The position numbers were made by a program, and so were the translations under genes. DNA of 18,992 bases from CALRGE01 sp964365765. Its GTDB lineage: Bacteria; Patescibacteriota; Gracilibacteria; UBA1369; 2-02-FULL-48-14. The DNA is taken from NCBI GenBank assembly GCA_964365765.1, contig CAYIRB010000011.1:1-18992 (forward strand), in the 5' to 3' direction. Under the pieces are notes generated by a model. That model had not been told where the DNA came from, ran no database searches, and saw only the letters and a list, made by a program, of their open reading frames with translations. Numbering within the stretch: the stretch's first letter is position 1; every line of letters starts with the position of its first letter. Below are positions 6,084 to 13,365 of the stretch, piece by piece.

Positions 6084-6716
6084 TTAGCGCGATTTGGTAA
6101 ACATTTCCGTTCGCAGTCCTTTCACGGCACTGGTATCAGATTTTTCATTCAAAGTCCCCCAAGAATTCCCGTAGGCTCCCACGACCCAACTCCATCCCTC
6201 ATCAGGCATATAAGCGGCGAAAAAGTCGGGTTCGGTATTTTTATCATCGATAACGGTTGTCACCAAAGCGAAGCCGCTCTTCCCAGCGCCACCTATGTAA
6301 CCGGAATCTTTATCTCCTGGTTGAAACATCTTCACTCTTAAATTTCCGGAACTTTGCTCCGCGCCGGATCCGACCTGATGGAGATAATCGATTTGCCCAC
6401 TTAAAACCGGATAAACCTTCCATTCGTCCGCCGAGTCGAAACGAGTCCAGTCCAAACCGCTGTGTTGAAATTTAAAACTTACATAACGCAGAGTATAAAA
6501 ACCGCCGGCCTCAATGGAAAACCTGTAAACCTCCGACTCTGTTCCATAAGTCAAACGTGGGTCGATTTGTTCGGTTTGCACCTCGATTTGAATTGGCAAA
6601 GCCAGAACATCGGCCTTCAATGAATCGCCATACACAAAGTCCAAAGTCGCCGAAAAAAGTGAAATCACTATCACGATTGAAATCGCCGAAATTAGAAACT
6701 TATGGCGTTTAGTCAT
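6084..6716 (-). CDS. Secreted or membrane-anchored protein of unknown function
   Basis: The 210-residue product begins MTKRHKFLISAISIVIVISL, an N-terminal membrane anchor or signal peptide. A mostly beta-strand extracellular domain follows, rich in aromatic and polar residues (GFYTLRYVSFKFQHSGLDW, SGFALVTTVIDDK). The frame extends 26 codons upstream to 6794, but that stretch runs through the uvrD promoter and lacks signal-peptide character, so I choose the ATG at 6716. A GC-rich hairpin (arms TCGCGCC/GGCGCGA, 6720-6736) lies 3 nt before the start on the coding strand. The gene is divergent from uvrD and upstream of the fibronectin protein on the same strand, but the latter has its own promoter. 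I recognise no family. Confidence 0.72.
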   Translation of the reverse strand: MTKRHKFLISAISIVIVISLFSATLDFVYGDSLKADVLALPIQIEVQTEQIDPRLTYGTESEVYRFSIEAGGFYTLRYVSFKFQHSGLDWTRFDSADEWKVYPVLSGQIDYLHQVGSGAEQSSGNLRVKMFQPGDKDSGYIGGAGKSGFALVTTVIDDKNTEPDFFAAYMPDEGWSWVVGAYGNSWGTLNEKSDTSAVKGLRTEMFTKSR

Positions 6717-6752
6717 CAGTCGCGCCGAAGGCGCGAGCATTGCTAATAAAAA

Positions 6753-6784
6753 GGTGGTACCACCACAATAATTTCTGCTATGAT
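6753..6784 (+). promoter_or_regulatory. uvrD promoter with overlapping 12-bp palindrome
   Basis: TATGAT at 6779-6784 ends 21 bp before the uvrD ATG at 6806. The position expected for the -35 box (about 6756-6761) falls inside the perfect palindrome GGTGGTACCACC (6753-6764). A dimeric protein bound there would block or aid polymerase, so this is a candidate operator in the region shared with the divergent minus-strand gene. Confidence 0.5.
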
Positions 6785-6805
6785 AAAAATCCACTCAATT
6801 TTTCC

Positions 6806-8941
6806 ATGAATACTATTTTGGACGGTCTAAATGAAATGCAAACGACGGCGGCCACAGCGGCCAACGGGCCGCTGCTTATAATTGCCGGAGCGGGCAGCGG
6901 AAAAACGCGCACTCTGACGCACCGCATCGCCTATCTTATCAGGGAGAAAAAAATAAACCCATGGAACATTTTGGCTGTAACTTTCACCAATAAGGCCGCC
7001 AATGCGATGAAGGAAAGAATTCTCGCGCTTTTGGGGGAAGCCGACTTGCCGACGGTCGGCACCTTCCATTCAATTTGCGTGCGTATTTTGCGTAAAGAAA
7101 TTCACCTTTTAAATTATGAAAATTCTTTTGTAATATACGATACGAACGACCAAGTCGTGTTGATGAAGCAAATCATGCGCGCGCATTTTGTGGACGAAAA
7201 ACAAGTGAACCCCAAGGCGGTGCTGAACTATATTTCGCAAGCCAAGAATCAGCTCATCGGTCCGGACGAATACCAAAATTACAGCGGCAATTATTTCACG
7301 GAAAAGGTCGCCGAACTTTACAAAGACTATCAGAAAGAACTTAGAAAAAATAACGCCCTCGACTTTGATGACATCATTATGAAAACCGTCGAACTCTTTC
7401 AAAAATCCCCTGATATTCTCGACCATTATCGGGAGCGTTACCGCTATATTTCGGTTGACGAATATCAGGACACGAATCACGCCCAATACACTTTAATAAA
7501 AATGCTCGCCGAAAAATACCGCAACATTTGCGTGATCGGCGACCCCGACCAGAGTATTTACAGCTGGCGCGGCGCAAATATGCAAAATATTCTCGACTTT
7601 GAAAAAGATTATCCCGACGCGCTGGTGATTAAGTTGGAACAAAATTACCGTTCGACCAAAACAATTCTCGATGCCGCGCACTCGGTGATAGAAAAAAACC
7701 GCCGCAGAAAGGAAAAGCGCCTTTGGACGGACAGGGAAGGCGGGGACATGCTCAAAGTTTGGACGGCCCGCGACGAACGTGACGAAGCCAATATGGTCGC
7801 CCGTGAAATCCACCGTCAAATTCAGCAACATGAATCACCGGCTTACACGGACTTCGCCGTTCTTTATAGAACAAACGCGCAATCTCGAGTGCTGGAAGAA
7901 TCTTTCATGCGCTTCGGCATTCCTTATAAGGTCGTGGGCAACGTGAACTTTTACCAGCGCAAAGAAATTAAAGACATAATCGCTTACTTGCGACTTGTCC
8001 ACAACGCAGACGACAACGTAAGTTTGCTACGCATCATCAATGTTCCGCCACGCAAAATCGGGGCGAAAACTTTGGAAACTTTACAAGCCTATTCCGCGCA
8101 TTACGACATTTCAATGTTCCGCGCGATGGAGCGCGTCAATGAAATTTCCGACATTTCCTCCAAGGCCACCGCGATCGAAAATTTTGTGAAAATGATTCGC
8201 CGCTTTCAAAACCTGAATCAGGAATTCGCGGCCGCCGGCCTTATAAAACATCTTATAGTCGAATCCGGTTACCGCGATTTTTTATTGGCCGATAAAACGC
8301 CTGACGGGGAAGCCCGCCTGCAAAACATTCAGGAATTGATTTCCGTCGCGGATAAATATGAAGCCCTCGAACCCGGCATTTCGCTTTCGACTTTTCTCGA
8401 GGAAATCGCGCTGATCACCGACCTCGACAAACTCAACGACCGTGACAACGCGGTAACGCTCATGACTTTGCACGCCGCGAAGGGGCTGGAGTTTCCGGTC
8501 GTGTTTTTGATAGGACTTGAAGAAGGAATTTTCCCGCATTCGCGAAGTCTTTTCGAGCCGCAAGAATTGGAGGAGGAACGCCGCCTTATGTACGTCGGGC
8601 TCACGCGCGCTCAAGACGCGCTCTTTCTATTAAACGCTGAACGGCGCATGCTCTATGGCGAATTCAAATCTAACGCGCCGTCCCAATTTTTGAAGGACAT
8701 TCCGGAAGAACTTTATCTGGACGAAAAAATCATCGTCGACTTCGAACACCGCCCGATCCCCGTTGAAATCGACACTTTTGACGATGTTGAATTCAGCGAC
8801 GGAGATCGCGTTTTGCACAAAAAATTCGGTGAAGGTATAATCATGAACGTCAACGGCGGAATTCTCACAATCGCTTTCAAAGACACGCGCGTCGGCGTGA
8901 AAAAACTCGCCAAAACAATCGCGCCGCTCCAAAAATTATGA
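6806..8941 (+). CDS. uvrD: UvrD/PcrA-type superfamily 1A DNA helicase
   Basis: This is a 3'-5' ATP-dependent helicase of DNA repair and replication-fork rescue. All SF1A motifs are present in 711 residues: Q-motif GLNEMQTTAA, Walker A AGAGSGKT (27-34), motif Ia FTNKAANAMKER, Ib TFHSICVRIL, II SVDEYQDTN, III IGDPDQSIYSWRGA, IV LEQNYRS, V TLHAAKGLEFPVV and VI RRLMYVGLTRAQDALF. The C terminus carries the small PcrA-type Tudor-like domain (DRVLHKKFGEGIIMNV), which contacts RNA polymerase or partners in relatives. The start is ATG 6806, 21 bp after the -10 box; the extra 22 upstream codons cross the promoter. The stop overlaps the next start as ATGA, so the membrane protein is translationally coupled. 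PcrA and UvrD cannot be told apart from sequence alone. Confidence 0.95.
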   Translation: MNTILDGLNEMQTTAATAANGPLLIIAGAGSGKTRTLTHRIAYLIREKKINPWNILAVTFTNKAANAMKERILALLGEADLPTVGTFHSICVRILRKEIHLLNYENSFVIYDTNDQVVLMKQIMRAHFVDEKQVNPKAVLNYISQAKNQLIGPDEYQNYSGNYFTEKVAELYKDYQKELRKNNALDFDDIIMKTVELFQKSPDILDHYRERYRYISVDEYQDTNHAQYTLIKMLAEKYRNICVIGDPDQSIYSWRGANMQNILDFEKDYPDALVIKLEQNYRSTKTILDAAHSVIEKNRRRKEKRLWTDREGGDMLKVWTARDERDEANMVAREIHRQIQQHESPAYTDFAVLYRTNAQSRVLEESFMRFGIPYKVVGNVNFYQRKEIKDIIAYLRLVHNADDNVSLLRIINVPPRKIGAKTLETLQAYSAHYDISMFRAMERVNEISDISSKATAIENFVKMIRRFQNLNQEFAAAGLIKHLIVESGYRDFLLADKTPDGEARLQNIQELISVADKYEALEPGISLSTFLEEIALITDLDKLNDRDNAVTLMTLHAAKGLEFPVVFLIGLEEGIFPHSRSLFEPQELEEERRLMYVGLTRAQDALFLLNAERRMLYGEFKSNAPSQFLKDIPEELYLDEKIIVDFEHRPIPVEIDTFDDVEFSDGDRVLHKKFGEGIIMNVNGGILTIAFKDTRVGVKKLAKTIAPLQKL

Positions 8942-9768
8942 ACATCGGAAGACTAATCTCATACGCGTTCGACATCGCTCTGCTGGTGCTGCTGTACTTT
9001 TCGGCGGGCAGTTTTGTTCCCGACCAACTGCTCGAATCATGGACAATGATATTCGAACTGTCCCAGCTCGCGTTTTTCGTTTTCTTCAGCCTCTTATTTA
9101 TCGCGAACTACAATATTTTCAAACCGTACATAGACAAATTTAACGTCTCTGCACATTGGTATTGGCCGGTTTTACTTGTGCCGCTCGCGTTTTTCAACTT
9201 CGTGTACAACCTTGTAACCTTGGTCGCGACTTTGGAAGATTCGGGCGCGATCCAACTGTATGTAGTCATCGCGATTATTATCTTAAGCACCTTTGCAATC
9301 GGATTGATTATGTTTTTGCGAGATCCGCGCGGCCCTTTTGCCGGCATGGAATTGAAACAAAAAATTTACGATTTCACGTCCAATCATACTTTCGCCTACT
9401 TCGTATTATTGGGATTCGCGTCCGTTTACTCCTCGATTTTATCTTTCTACACCGCCCTGCGCACGACAGCTTTCGCCGCCCCGAAACAAATAATCCGGCT
9501 TTCCGAAACCACAAAGACATTGTACTTATTGATGATGAATTTCACTTTTGGAATCATAGTCGCGAACATGTTGAATTTTGAACTGTACGTGAAATTAACC
9601 GGCGACTCCTTTACTTTGTTAAGATTGCCCATCGTTTTTATTATTGTATATCTACCTTATAAAGCGGCAATTTGGCTTGTCGACCCGAGCTGGAAAAAAT
9701 CCTGGTTCGAAGCGGTTTGGCCTTGCGTTTATTTTCTCGCGACGTTGGGGGTTATTTACATAATTTAA
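8938..9768 (+). CDS. Multi-pass integral membrane protein of unknown function
   Basis: The 276 residues contain about seven or eight hydrophobic segments (roughly 8-25, 38-58, 75-98, 103-126, 150-172, 194-212, 228-246 and 255-275). Short charged loops such as LRDPRGPFAGMELKQK lie between them. There is no signal peptide and no catalytic motif I recognise. The ATG overlaps the uvrD stop by 4 bp, so it is made with the helicase. A functional link with DNA repair is not evident, and the pairing may be only for shared expression. The gene ends just before a promoter-rich gap leading to the small gene at 9867. Confidence 0.8.
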   Translation: MNIGRLISYAFDIALLVLLYFSAGSFVPDQLLESWTMIFELSQLAFFVFFSLLFIANYNIFKPYIDKFNVSAHWYWPVLLVPLAFFNFVYNLVTLVATLEDSGAIQLYVVIAIIILSTFAIGLIMFLRDPRGPFAGMELKQKIYDFTSNHTFAYFVLLGFASVYSSILSFYTALRTTAFAAPKQIIRLSETTKTLYLLMMNFTFGIIVANMLNFELYVKLTGDSFTLLRLPIVFIIVYLPYKAAIWLVDPSWKKSWFEAVWPCVYFLATLGVIYII

Positions 9769-9782
9769 ACCTCGTTTATAAT
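9755..9782 (+). promoter_or_regulatory. Additional promoter inside the 3' end of the membrane-protein gene
   Basis: TTTACA (9755-9760), a 16-bp spacer and TATAAT (9777-9782) make a near-consensus promoter. A transcript starting near 9789 would begin with a C/T stretch, then six G, a C and five T (9792-9803). It would read into the small gene, which has a second promoter 62 bp further on. Confidence 0.4.
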
Positions 9783-9815
9783 TCACCCTCTGGGGGGCTT
9801 TTTACATCGTACCGC

Positions 9816-9844
9816 TTGAGAAAATAGCCGAAACCTGCTATAAT
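9816..9844 (+). promoter_or_regulatory. Canonical promoter of the small gene
   Basis: TTGAGA (9816-9821), exactly 17 bp, then TATAAT (9839-9844). The -10 box ends 22 bp before ATG 9867. An earlier in-frame ATG at 9843 lies within the -10 box itself and cannot be the start. Confidence 0.78.
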
Positions 9845-9866
9845 GACCGGATTTAACAAACACAAA

Positions 9867-10031
9867 ATGTCAGACATGGATGCAAGATTTCCCGGGCCCG
9901 ATATTCAACTTTCGCCCGAAGCTCAACAACTTGAGGCAATGCGCGCCGCCGAGGTAAGTCAAATAGACCCCGAATTGCAAGTCGCAATGGACGGATTCCA
10001 GGCGCGAGCGGAACATGTGATGTCCGTGTAG
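9867..10031 (+). CDS. Small protein of 54 residues, function unknown
   Basis: The product MSDMDARFPGPDIQLSPEAQ... is acidic, with Gln- and Ala-rich helix-forming segments (AQQLEAMRAAEVSQ, LQVAMDGFQARAEHVM), and lacks a membrane segment or cysteines. It begins 22 bp after a consensus promoter and its stop is 9 bp before a strong intrinsic terminator. It is therefore a self-contained transcription unit of about 230 nt. That arrangement supports a real, independently expressed small protein rather than a chance frame. I recognise no family. A helical regulator or partner-binding peptide is possible, but is inference. Confidence 0.72.
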   Translation: MSDMDARFPGPDIQLSPEAQQLEAMRAAEVSQIDPELQVAMDGFQARAEHVMSV

Positions 10032-10040
10032 TAAAGAGGG

Positions 10041-10078
10041 AAGCCTCCGACACTCTTTCGAATGCCGGAGGCTTTTTT
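10041..10078 (+). terminator. Intrinsic terminator of the small gene
   Basis: AAGCCTCCG (10041-10049) pairs with CGGAGGCTT (10066-10074) around a 16-nt loop. The run of T at 10073-10078 follows. This is a textbook Rho-independent terminator. Confidence 0.9.
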
Positions 10079-10085
10079 ACGGTAT

Positions 10086-10146
10086 ACCCCGCCGAAGCGG
10101 GGTCTTCCGCTCACCGGTTTCCCGGGATCCGCGGCGTTCCGCCGCG
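10086..10146. repeat. Two GC-rich hairpins between convergent genes
   Basis: ACCCCGC (10086-10092) pairs with GCGGGGT (10097-10103) around CGAA, which reads TTCG (a stable tetraloop) on the minus strand. CGCGGCG (10130-10136) pairs with CGCCGCG (10140-10146) around TTC. The second begins 10 bp after the stop of the minus-strand M23 gene. Neither has a T run, so they may slow polymerase or protect RNA ends rather than terminate. The base composition rises sharply across this stretch. Confidence 0.6.
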
Positions 10147-10156
10147 ATTTGCCGAA

Positions 10157-12526
10157 CTACCAGGACCCGAGCGGTCCTCCGTAGGCACCCAGATCGTTAC
10201 GGCTCCCATCCGCGTCGTAGTACGACGAAGAAGGATTCCCCGCGTCCGCGCAGACCGACCCGCTCGAAAGCGTGTAGGTCGTCGTTTCGGCGAAGCCGGG
10301 ATCGGACGAGAAGTCGGTCGAGCTCGCGCTCGCGCCGCCGTAGTACTCGCCCAAACCATTGCCGTACAGGTCGTTGTAGTCCGTGACCGCCGAGGAGCTC
10401 GCGCTCCCGTAATCGACTCCGTAGTCACCGTTGCCATAGACGATGGAATTCGTCATGTACACGGTGCTGAAGGAGAAGATTCCGATTCCGTCATGGACGT
10501 TGCCGGCCACGACGGAATTGACGATCGTCGGATTGGAGTAGTTCGCGACGTAGAACCCGCGGTAGTCGTTCGACACCGAAAGCACGTTCTCGATCACGGG
10601 CTCCGCGTAGTCGGTGATGGAAATTCCGTAGGGGAGATTTCCGGTCACCACGCAGTGCTTGATGGTCGGGCTCGAGCCGTAGATGTAGATGCCGCCGCCG
10701 GGCCACGAATTTCCGTCCTGAACGGTGAATCCTTCGACCGTAGCCGAGGACCCGCCGGAGATGGAAATCACGTTGCCACTTCCGCTTCCGTCGATGATCG
10801 TGCTTCCCGCGCCGTCGAGCGACACGAGAGTCACGTTCGTCCCCGAAAGAGAAAGGTTCTCGTTGTAGGTGCCGCTCTCGACGCAGATCACGTCGTTGGA
10901 ACCGACCGAGTCGATCGCGTCCTGAATCGTGGCGTAATCGGTGGGAACCGTCACGTTGCACGACGTAGAACTCGAAGAACCCGTGTCGGTGCCTCCGCCG
11001 GTATCCGCCGGAGTCCCAGTATCCACCTTCACCTCTCCGGTGTCGGTATCGACCGAACCCGTATCGACGGTACCCGTATCCACGACCACGATTTCACCCG
11101 TGTCCGTGGAACCGGTGTCGCCTCCGCCGCCACTGCCTTCGACCGACGCGTCGGAAACCGTGAGGCTTCCGACAGCGGAGACCGAAGTCGTCACTCCGTT
11201 GCCCGCGACCGCCCAGAAGGCATAGGTCGTGGGATCGCGGAGCGTCTTCGAGTAGGTCGAGGTCCACGAGGAACCGCTACCGCTCGTCGACATGGCGAAG
11301 TCGTAGGTCACGCCGTCGTTGGGGTTGAGGATGTAGAGCGTCACGCTCGGCTTCGAGGAAGAAGTCACGGACACGTTCCACGTGAACTCCGTCTCGTCGG
11401 CAGTGCCTTCGAGGGGAGACCACGTGATGGAGTTGACGTTGAGACCGGAGTCCACCGCCTCGTCCACCGTGAGTTCCCGGATATCCGACACCGCATTCCC
11501 GTCCCCGTTGCCGGCCTCCACCCAGTAGGTGTAGGTCGCGGCGTCGCGGAGGGTCTTCTGGTAGACGAAAGTCCAGGGATTCTCGGCGCTGTCCGTTTCC
11601 ATGGTGAAGTCGTAGTTGATCCCGTCGTTCGGATTGTGGATGACCAGAGTCGCCTCGGGGTCCAGATCCGGACTGTTGATGACGGTGGTCCACACGAACT
11701 CGGTCTCACCCGCGGTTCCCTCTTCGGGATTGGCCGCCAGGTAGCTGATCGAGATTTCACCTTCGTCCTCGTTCTCTTCGCCCTCGTAGTCGCCCGGATT
11801 GCCGCTGCAACTCACGTCTCCATCCCGGTTGTACCAGCAGAGCTCGGTGAGCCCGCTGTTGCCGGAGAGCGGTTCGGGCTTGATGCCCTCGCCGTCCTTG
11901 TAGACCGCGATGTGCAGATGCGTACCCAAGTGCTCGGGGCAGTCGCTTCCGACCACGTAACCGGTGTTCCCGACCTTGCCGATGTAGTCGTTCGTGTCGA
12001 CGCTGTCGCCTTCACTCACGAGAATCTCGGACATGTGGGCATACCGGCTGTAGAAGCTGTTGGAGTGGCGAACGATCACGGTATTCCCGTAGTCGGTGCC
12101 GCTTCCGTCATCTTCCACCGTGAGGTAGACCGTGCCGTCGGCCATGGGGTTCACGGGCTTGCCGTAATCCTCACAGCCGCTCTGAGCAAAGTCCACCGCC
12201 CAGCGGTCGTCGCTGTAGGTGCCGCCGTAGTCATAGTGACTGCTCGCCGTGTCGTTGCTCGGATTGTAGGTCTGGGTGACCTGCCAGTACTCGCCCGAAG
12301 GGAAGGGCAGGGTGAGGTAGGGCATGCCCTCGGCGCTTCCGCCGGTGCCGTCCGCGTCCTCACCGGTGTCCGTCCCGCCGTCCGCTTCCGCGCACAGCTC
12401 GGGATAGTCCCGGCATTCGTCGACGTAGGTCTTCCCCACGTCTTCGCTCCGCGTGTCGACGGCACGACAGCCGCCGCACACGCAGAAGATGAAGGTCCAA
12501 AGGACCCGCAAGAAGTTCCTGTACAC
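10157..12526 (-). CDS. Lipoprotein with M23 peptidase, Ig-like repeats and parallel beta-helix
   Basis: Residues 1-20 form a lipoprotein signal ending in CGGC (C20), followed by an acidic Gly/Asp linker. An M23 (LytM) domain spans about 80-220: D112 in WAVDFA, H164 in RYAHMSE and H203/H205 in GTHLHIAVY are metal or catalytic positions. The usual HxxxD first ligand reads R108xxxD112, so activity may be altered unless another His (for example H97) serves. Two near-identical Ig-like repeats follow (259-356 and 363-461; both contain NPNDG and KTLRD). An Asp-Thr-Gly-rich linker (469-516) leads to a right-handed beta-helix (523-789; YATIQDAIDSVGSNDVICVESG). The C-terminal DADGSRNDLGAYGGP style and the DTG linker are typical of Myxococcota-like surface proteins. 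GC content is far above its neighbours (37 of 60 bases at 10861-10920). GTG start with a strong Shine-Dalgarno. Cell-wall cutting or surface binding is inference; horizontal transfer is likely. Confidence 0.87.
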   Translation of the reverse strand: MYRNFLRVLWTFIFCVCGGCRAVDTRSEDVGKTYVDECRDYPELCAEADGGTDTGEDADGTGGSAEGMPYLTLPFPSGEYWQVTQTYNPSNDTASSHYDYGGTYSDDRWAVDFAQSGCEDYGKPVNPMADGTVYLTVEDDGSGTDYGNTVIVRHSNSFYSRYAHMSEILVSEGDSVDTNDYIGKVGNTGYVVGSDCPEHLGTHLHIAVYKDGEGIKPEPLSGNSGLTELCWYNRDGDVSCSGNPGDYEGEENEDEGEISISYLAANPEEGTAGETEFVWTTVINSPDLDPEATLVIHNPNDGINYDFTMETDSAENPWTFVYQKTLRDAATYTYWVEAGNGDGNAVSDIRELTVDEAVDSGLNVNSITWSPLEGTADETEFTWNVSVTSSSKPSVTLYILNPNDGVTYDFAMSTSGSGSSWTSTYSKTLRDPTTYAFWAVAGNGVTTSVSAVGSLTVSDASVEGSGGGGDTGSTDTGEIVVVDTGTVDTGSVDTDTGEVKVDTGTPADTGGGTDTGSSSSTSCNVTVPTDYATIQDAIDSVGSNDVICVESGTYNENLSLSGTNVTLVSLDGAGSTIIDGSGSGNVISISGGSSATVEGFTVQDGNSWPGGGIYIYGSSPTIKHCVVTGNLPYGISITDYAEPVIENVLSVSNDYRGFYVANYSNPTIVNSVVAGNVHDGIGIFSFSTVYMTNSIVYGNGDYGVDYGSASSSAVTDYNDLYGNGLGEYYGGASASSTDFSSDPGFAETTTYTLSSGSVCADAGNPSSSYYDADGSRNDLGAYGGPLGSW

Positions 12527-12534
12527 TTTTCACA

Positions 12535-12539
12535 CTCCT
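12535..12539 (-). promoter_or_regulatory. Strong Shine-Dalgarno of the M23 gene
   Basis: AGGAG lies 8 nt before the GTG start at 12526 and overlaps the TAG stop of the preceding lipoprotein gene. Most genes here lack any Shine-Dalgarno, so the site decides this start and marks the gene as unusual. Confidence 0.75.
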
Positions 12540-13194
12540 AGGTCAGTTTGAGACTCGAAACGATTTTCTCGAAAACCGCTACCTTGTTTTGGTAGTCGAC
12601 ATCCTCCTTATATTTTTGATTATTGATGTAGTCCAAAGCTCCGGCCATATCTGGTTTTGACCAGCCTGTCTCATTTTCGATGATGAAATTTCCCATTCCC
12701 GGTCCGCTTAACAAGATGTTGGCGTAGTCGCCACCTTGTTCGAACGGAATTAAAACCGTGTAAACGGGATGCACGGAAACGTATCGGCTCAATCGAATGA
12801 ACGAGAACCCTCCGAATTCCGCGCGTCTTTCAAAGCTGTAAATTTCACCGAATTGTTTTTCAATTTCCGCTTTCGCGTCGGCGTCGTTCAAACTCATGTC
12901 CAAACTATTGCCGCTGTAATAGTAACAACAGCCTTCCCCCACGCCTTGCGTATAATCCGCTGATGTTAGCGCCATGGAGGCGCCTTTCACCGTCACATGC
13001 ACTTTTTTCCCGGTATCCAAATTGGGAATTGTTTTGTCATCCAATTCAACTTCACCTTCGGGATATTTAAAACTTATGCCGATGTCGGCGTTTTCATAAC
13101 TTTTCCAACCGGCGTATTCGTCCGCGGTTTCAACCCGGCTTTGGCAAGCCGTTAAAACCAACAACGAAAATAACAGTACAAGCAATTTTTTCAT
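12538..13194 (-). CDS. Lipoprotein of unknown function, 218 residues
   Basis: MKKLLVLLFSLLVLTAC is a lipoprotein signal with lipobox LTAC (C17). The mature part contains IGISFKYPEGEVELDD, a motif seen in many small PsbP-like secreted proteins, and ends FEKIVSSLKLT, also typical of that group (from memory of such sequences, so tentative). A CC pair occurs in EGCCYYYSG. It has a consensus -35 and a -10 box so close to the ATG that the mRNA should be leaderless. The M23 gene begins 11 bp after its stop on the same strand, so they form a transcription unit, though the base composition changes abruptly at the junction. The signal peptide resembles that of the lipoprotein at 17072 (shared LLFSLLVL). 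Confidence 0.85.
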   Translation of the reverse strand: MKKLLVLLFSLLVLTACQSRVETADEYAGWKSYENADIGISFKYPEGEVELDDKTIPNLDTGKKVHVTVKGASMALTSADYTQGVGEGCCYYYSGNSLDMSLNDADAKAEIEKQFGEIYSFERRAEFGGFSFIRLSRYVSVHPVYTVLIPFEQGGDYANILLSGPGMGNFIIENETGWSKPDMAGALDYINNQKYKEDVDYQNKVAVFEKIVSSLKLT

Positions 13195-13203
13195 AACGAT
13201 AGT

Positions 13204-13232
13204 ATTTAATACTTTAGGTGCCGGCTTGTCAA
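13204..13232 (-). promoter_or_regulatory. Leaderless-type promoter of the lipoprotein/M23 unit
   Basis: On the minus strand TTGACA (13232-13227, perfect), a 17-bp spacer and TTAAAT (13209-13204). The -10 box ends 9 bp before the ATG at 13194, predicting a leader of only about 3 nt. An imperfect palindrome, AGTATT and AATACT around one base, covers the -10 box. Confidence 0.68.
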
Positions 13233-13266
13233 AGGTCGCTCAAGTACATCGAGCATAGCGCGAAAA

Positions 13267-13311
13267 CCTTAAAAATTCCTTAAAAATTCCTAAAAAAAAC
13301 CTTAATAAAAA
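13267..13311. repeat. Four tandem CCT-A-tract units with 11-bp period
   Basis: CCTTAAAAATT occurs twice in a row (13267-13277, 13278-13288), then CCTAAAAAAAA (13289-13299) and CCTTAATAAAAA (13300-13311). The A-tracts recur about once per helical turn, so the DNA should be bent. They lie roughly 40-85 bp upstream of the predicted S41 transcription start, where UP elements bind the polymerase alpha subunit. Confidence 0.75.
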
Positions 13312-13338
13312 CTCCTACCATTCTTCCACCCCCTGCGT

Positions 13339-13344
13339 TAAAAT
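13339..13344 (+). promoter_or_regulatory. -10 box of the S41 protease gene
   Basis: TAAAAT at 13339-13344 ends 21 bp before the ATG at 13366, matching other genes here. No good -35 box is visible, but phased A-tracts lie just upstream and may compensate. Confidence 0.5.
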
Positions 13345-13365
13345 GCCATGGCATCAAATTTAAAA

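Noticed and set aside
6748..6766. AAGGTGGTACCACC resembles the T-box of tRNA-sensing riboswitches.
   Set aside because: There is no specifier stem or leader of the needed length, it lies upstream of the predicted transcription start, and the downstream gene is a helicase rather than an amino-acid gene. A symmetric DNA site explains it better.
10493..12541. A 682-codon open frame on the plus strand.
   Set aside because: It lies wholly antisense to the M23/beta-helix gene, whose domains are unmistakable. High GC content removes chance stops, and the plus-strand translation is a Val/Arg/His/Asp-rich mix without domains.
13267..13311. Short tandem repeats considered as a CRISPR fragment.
   Set aside because: The units are 11 bp, contiguous and without spacers, and no cas gene is present. 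No CRISPR array was seen in the window.
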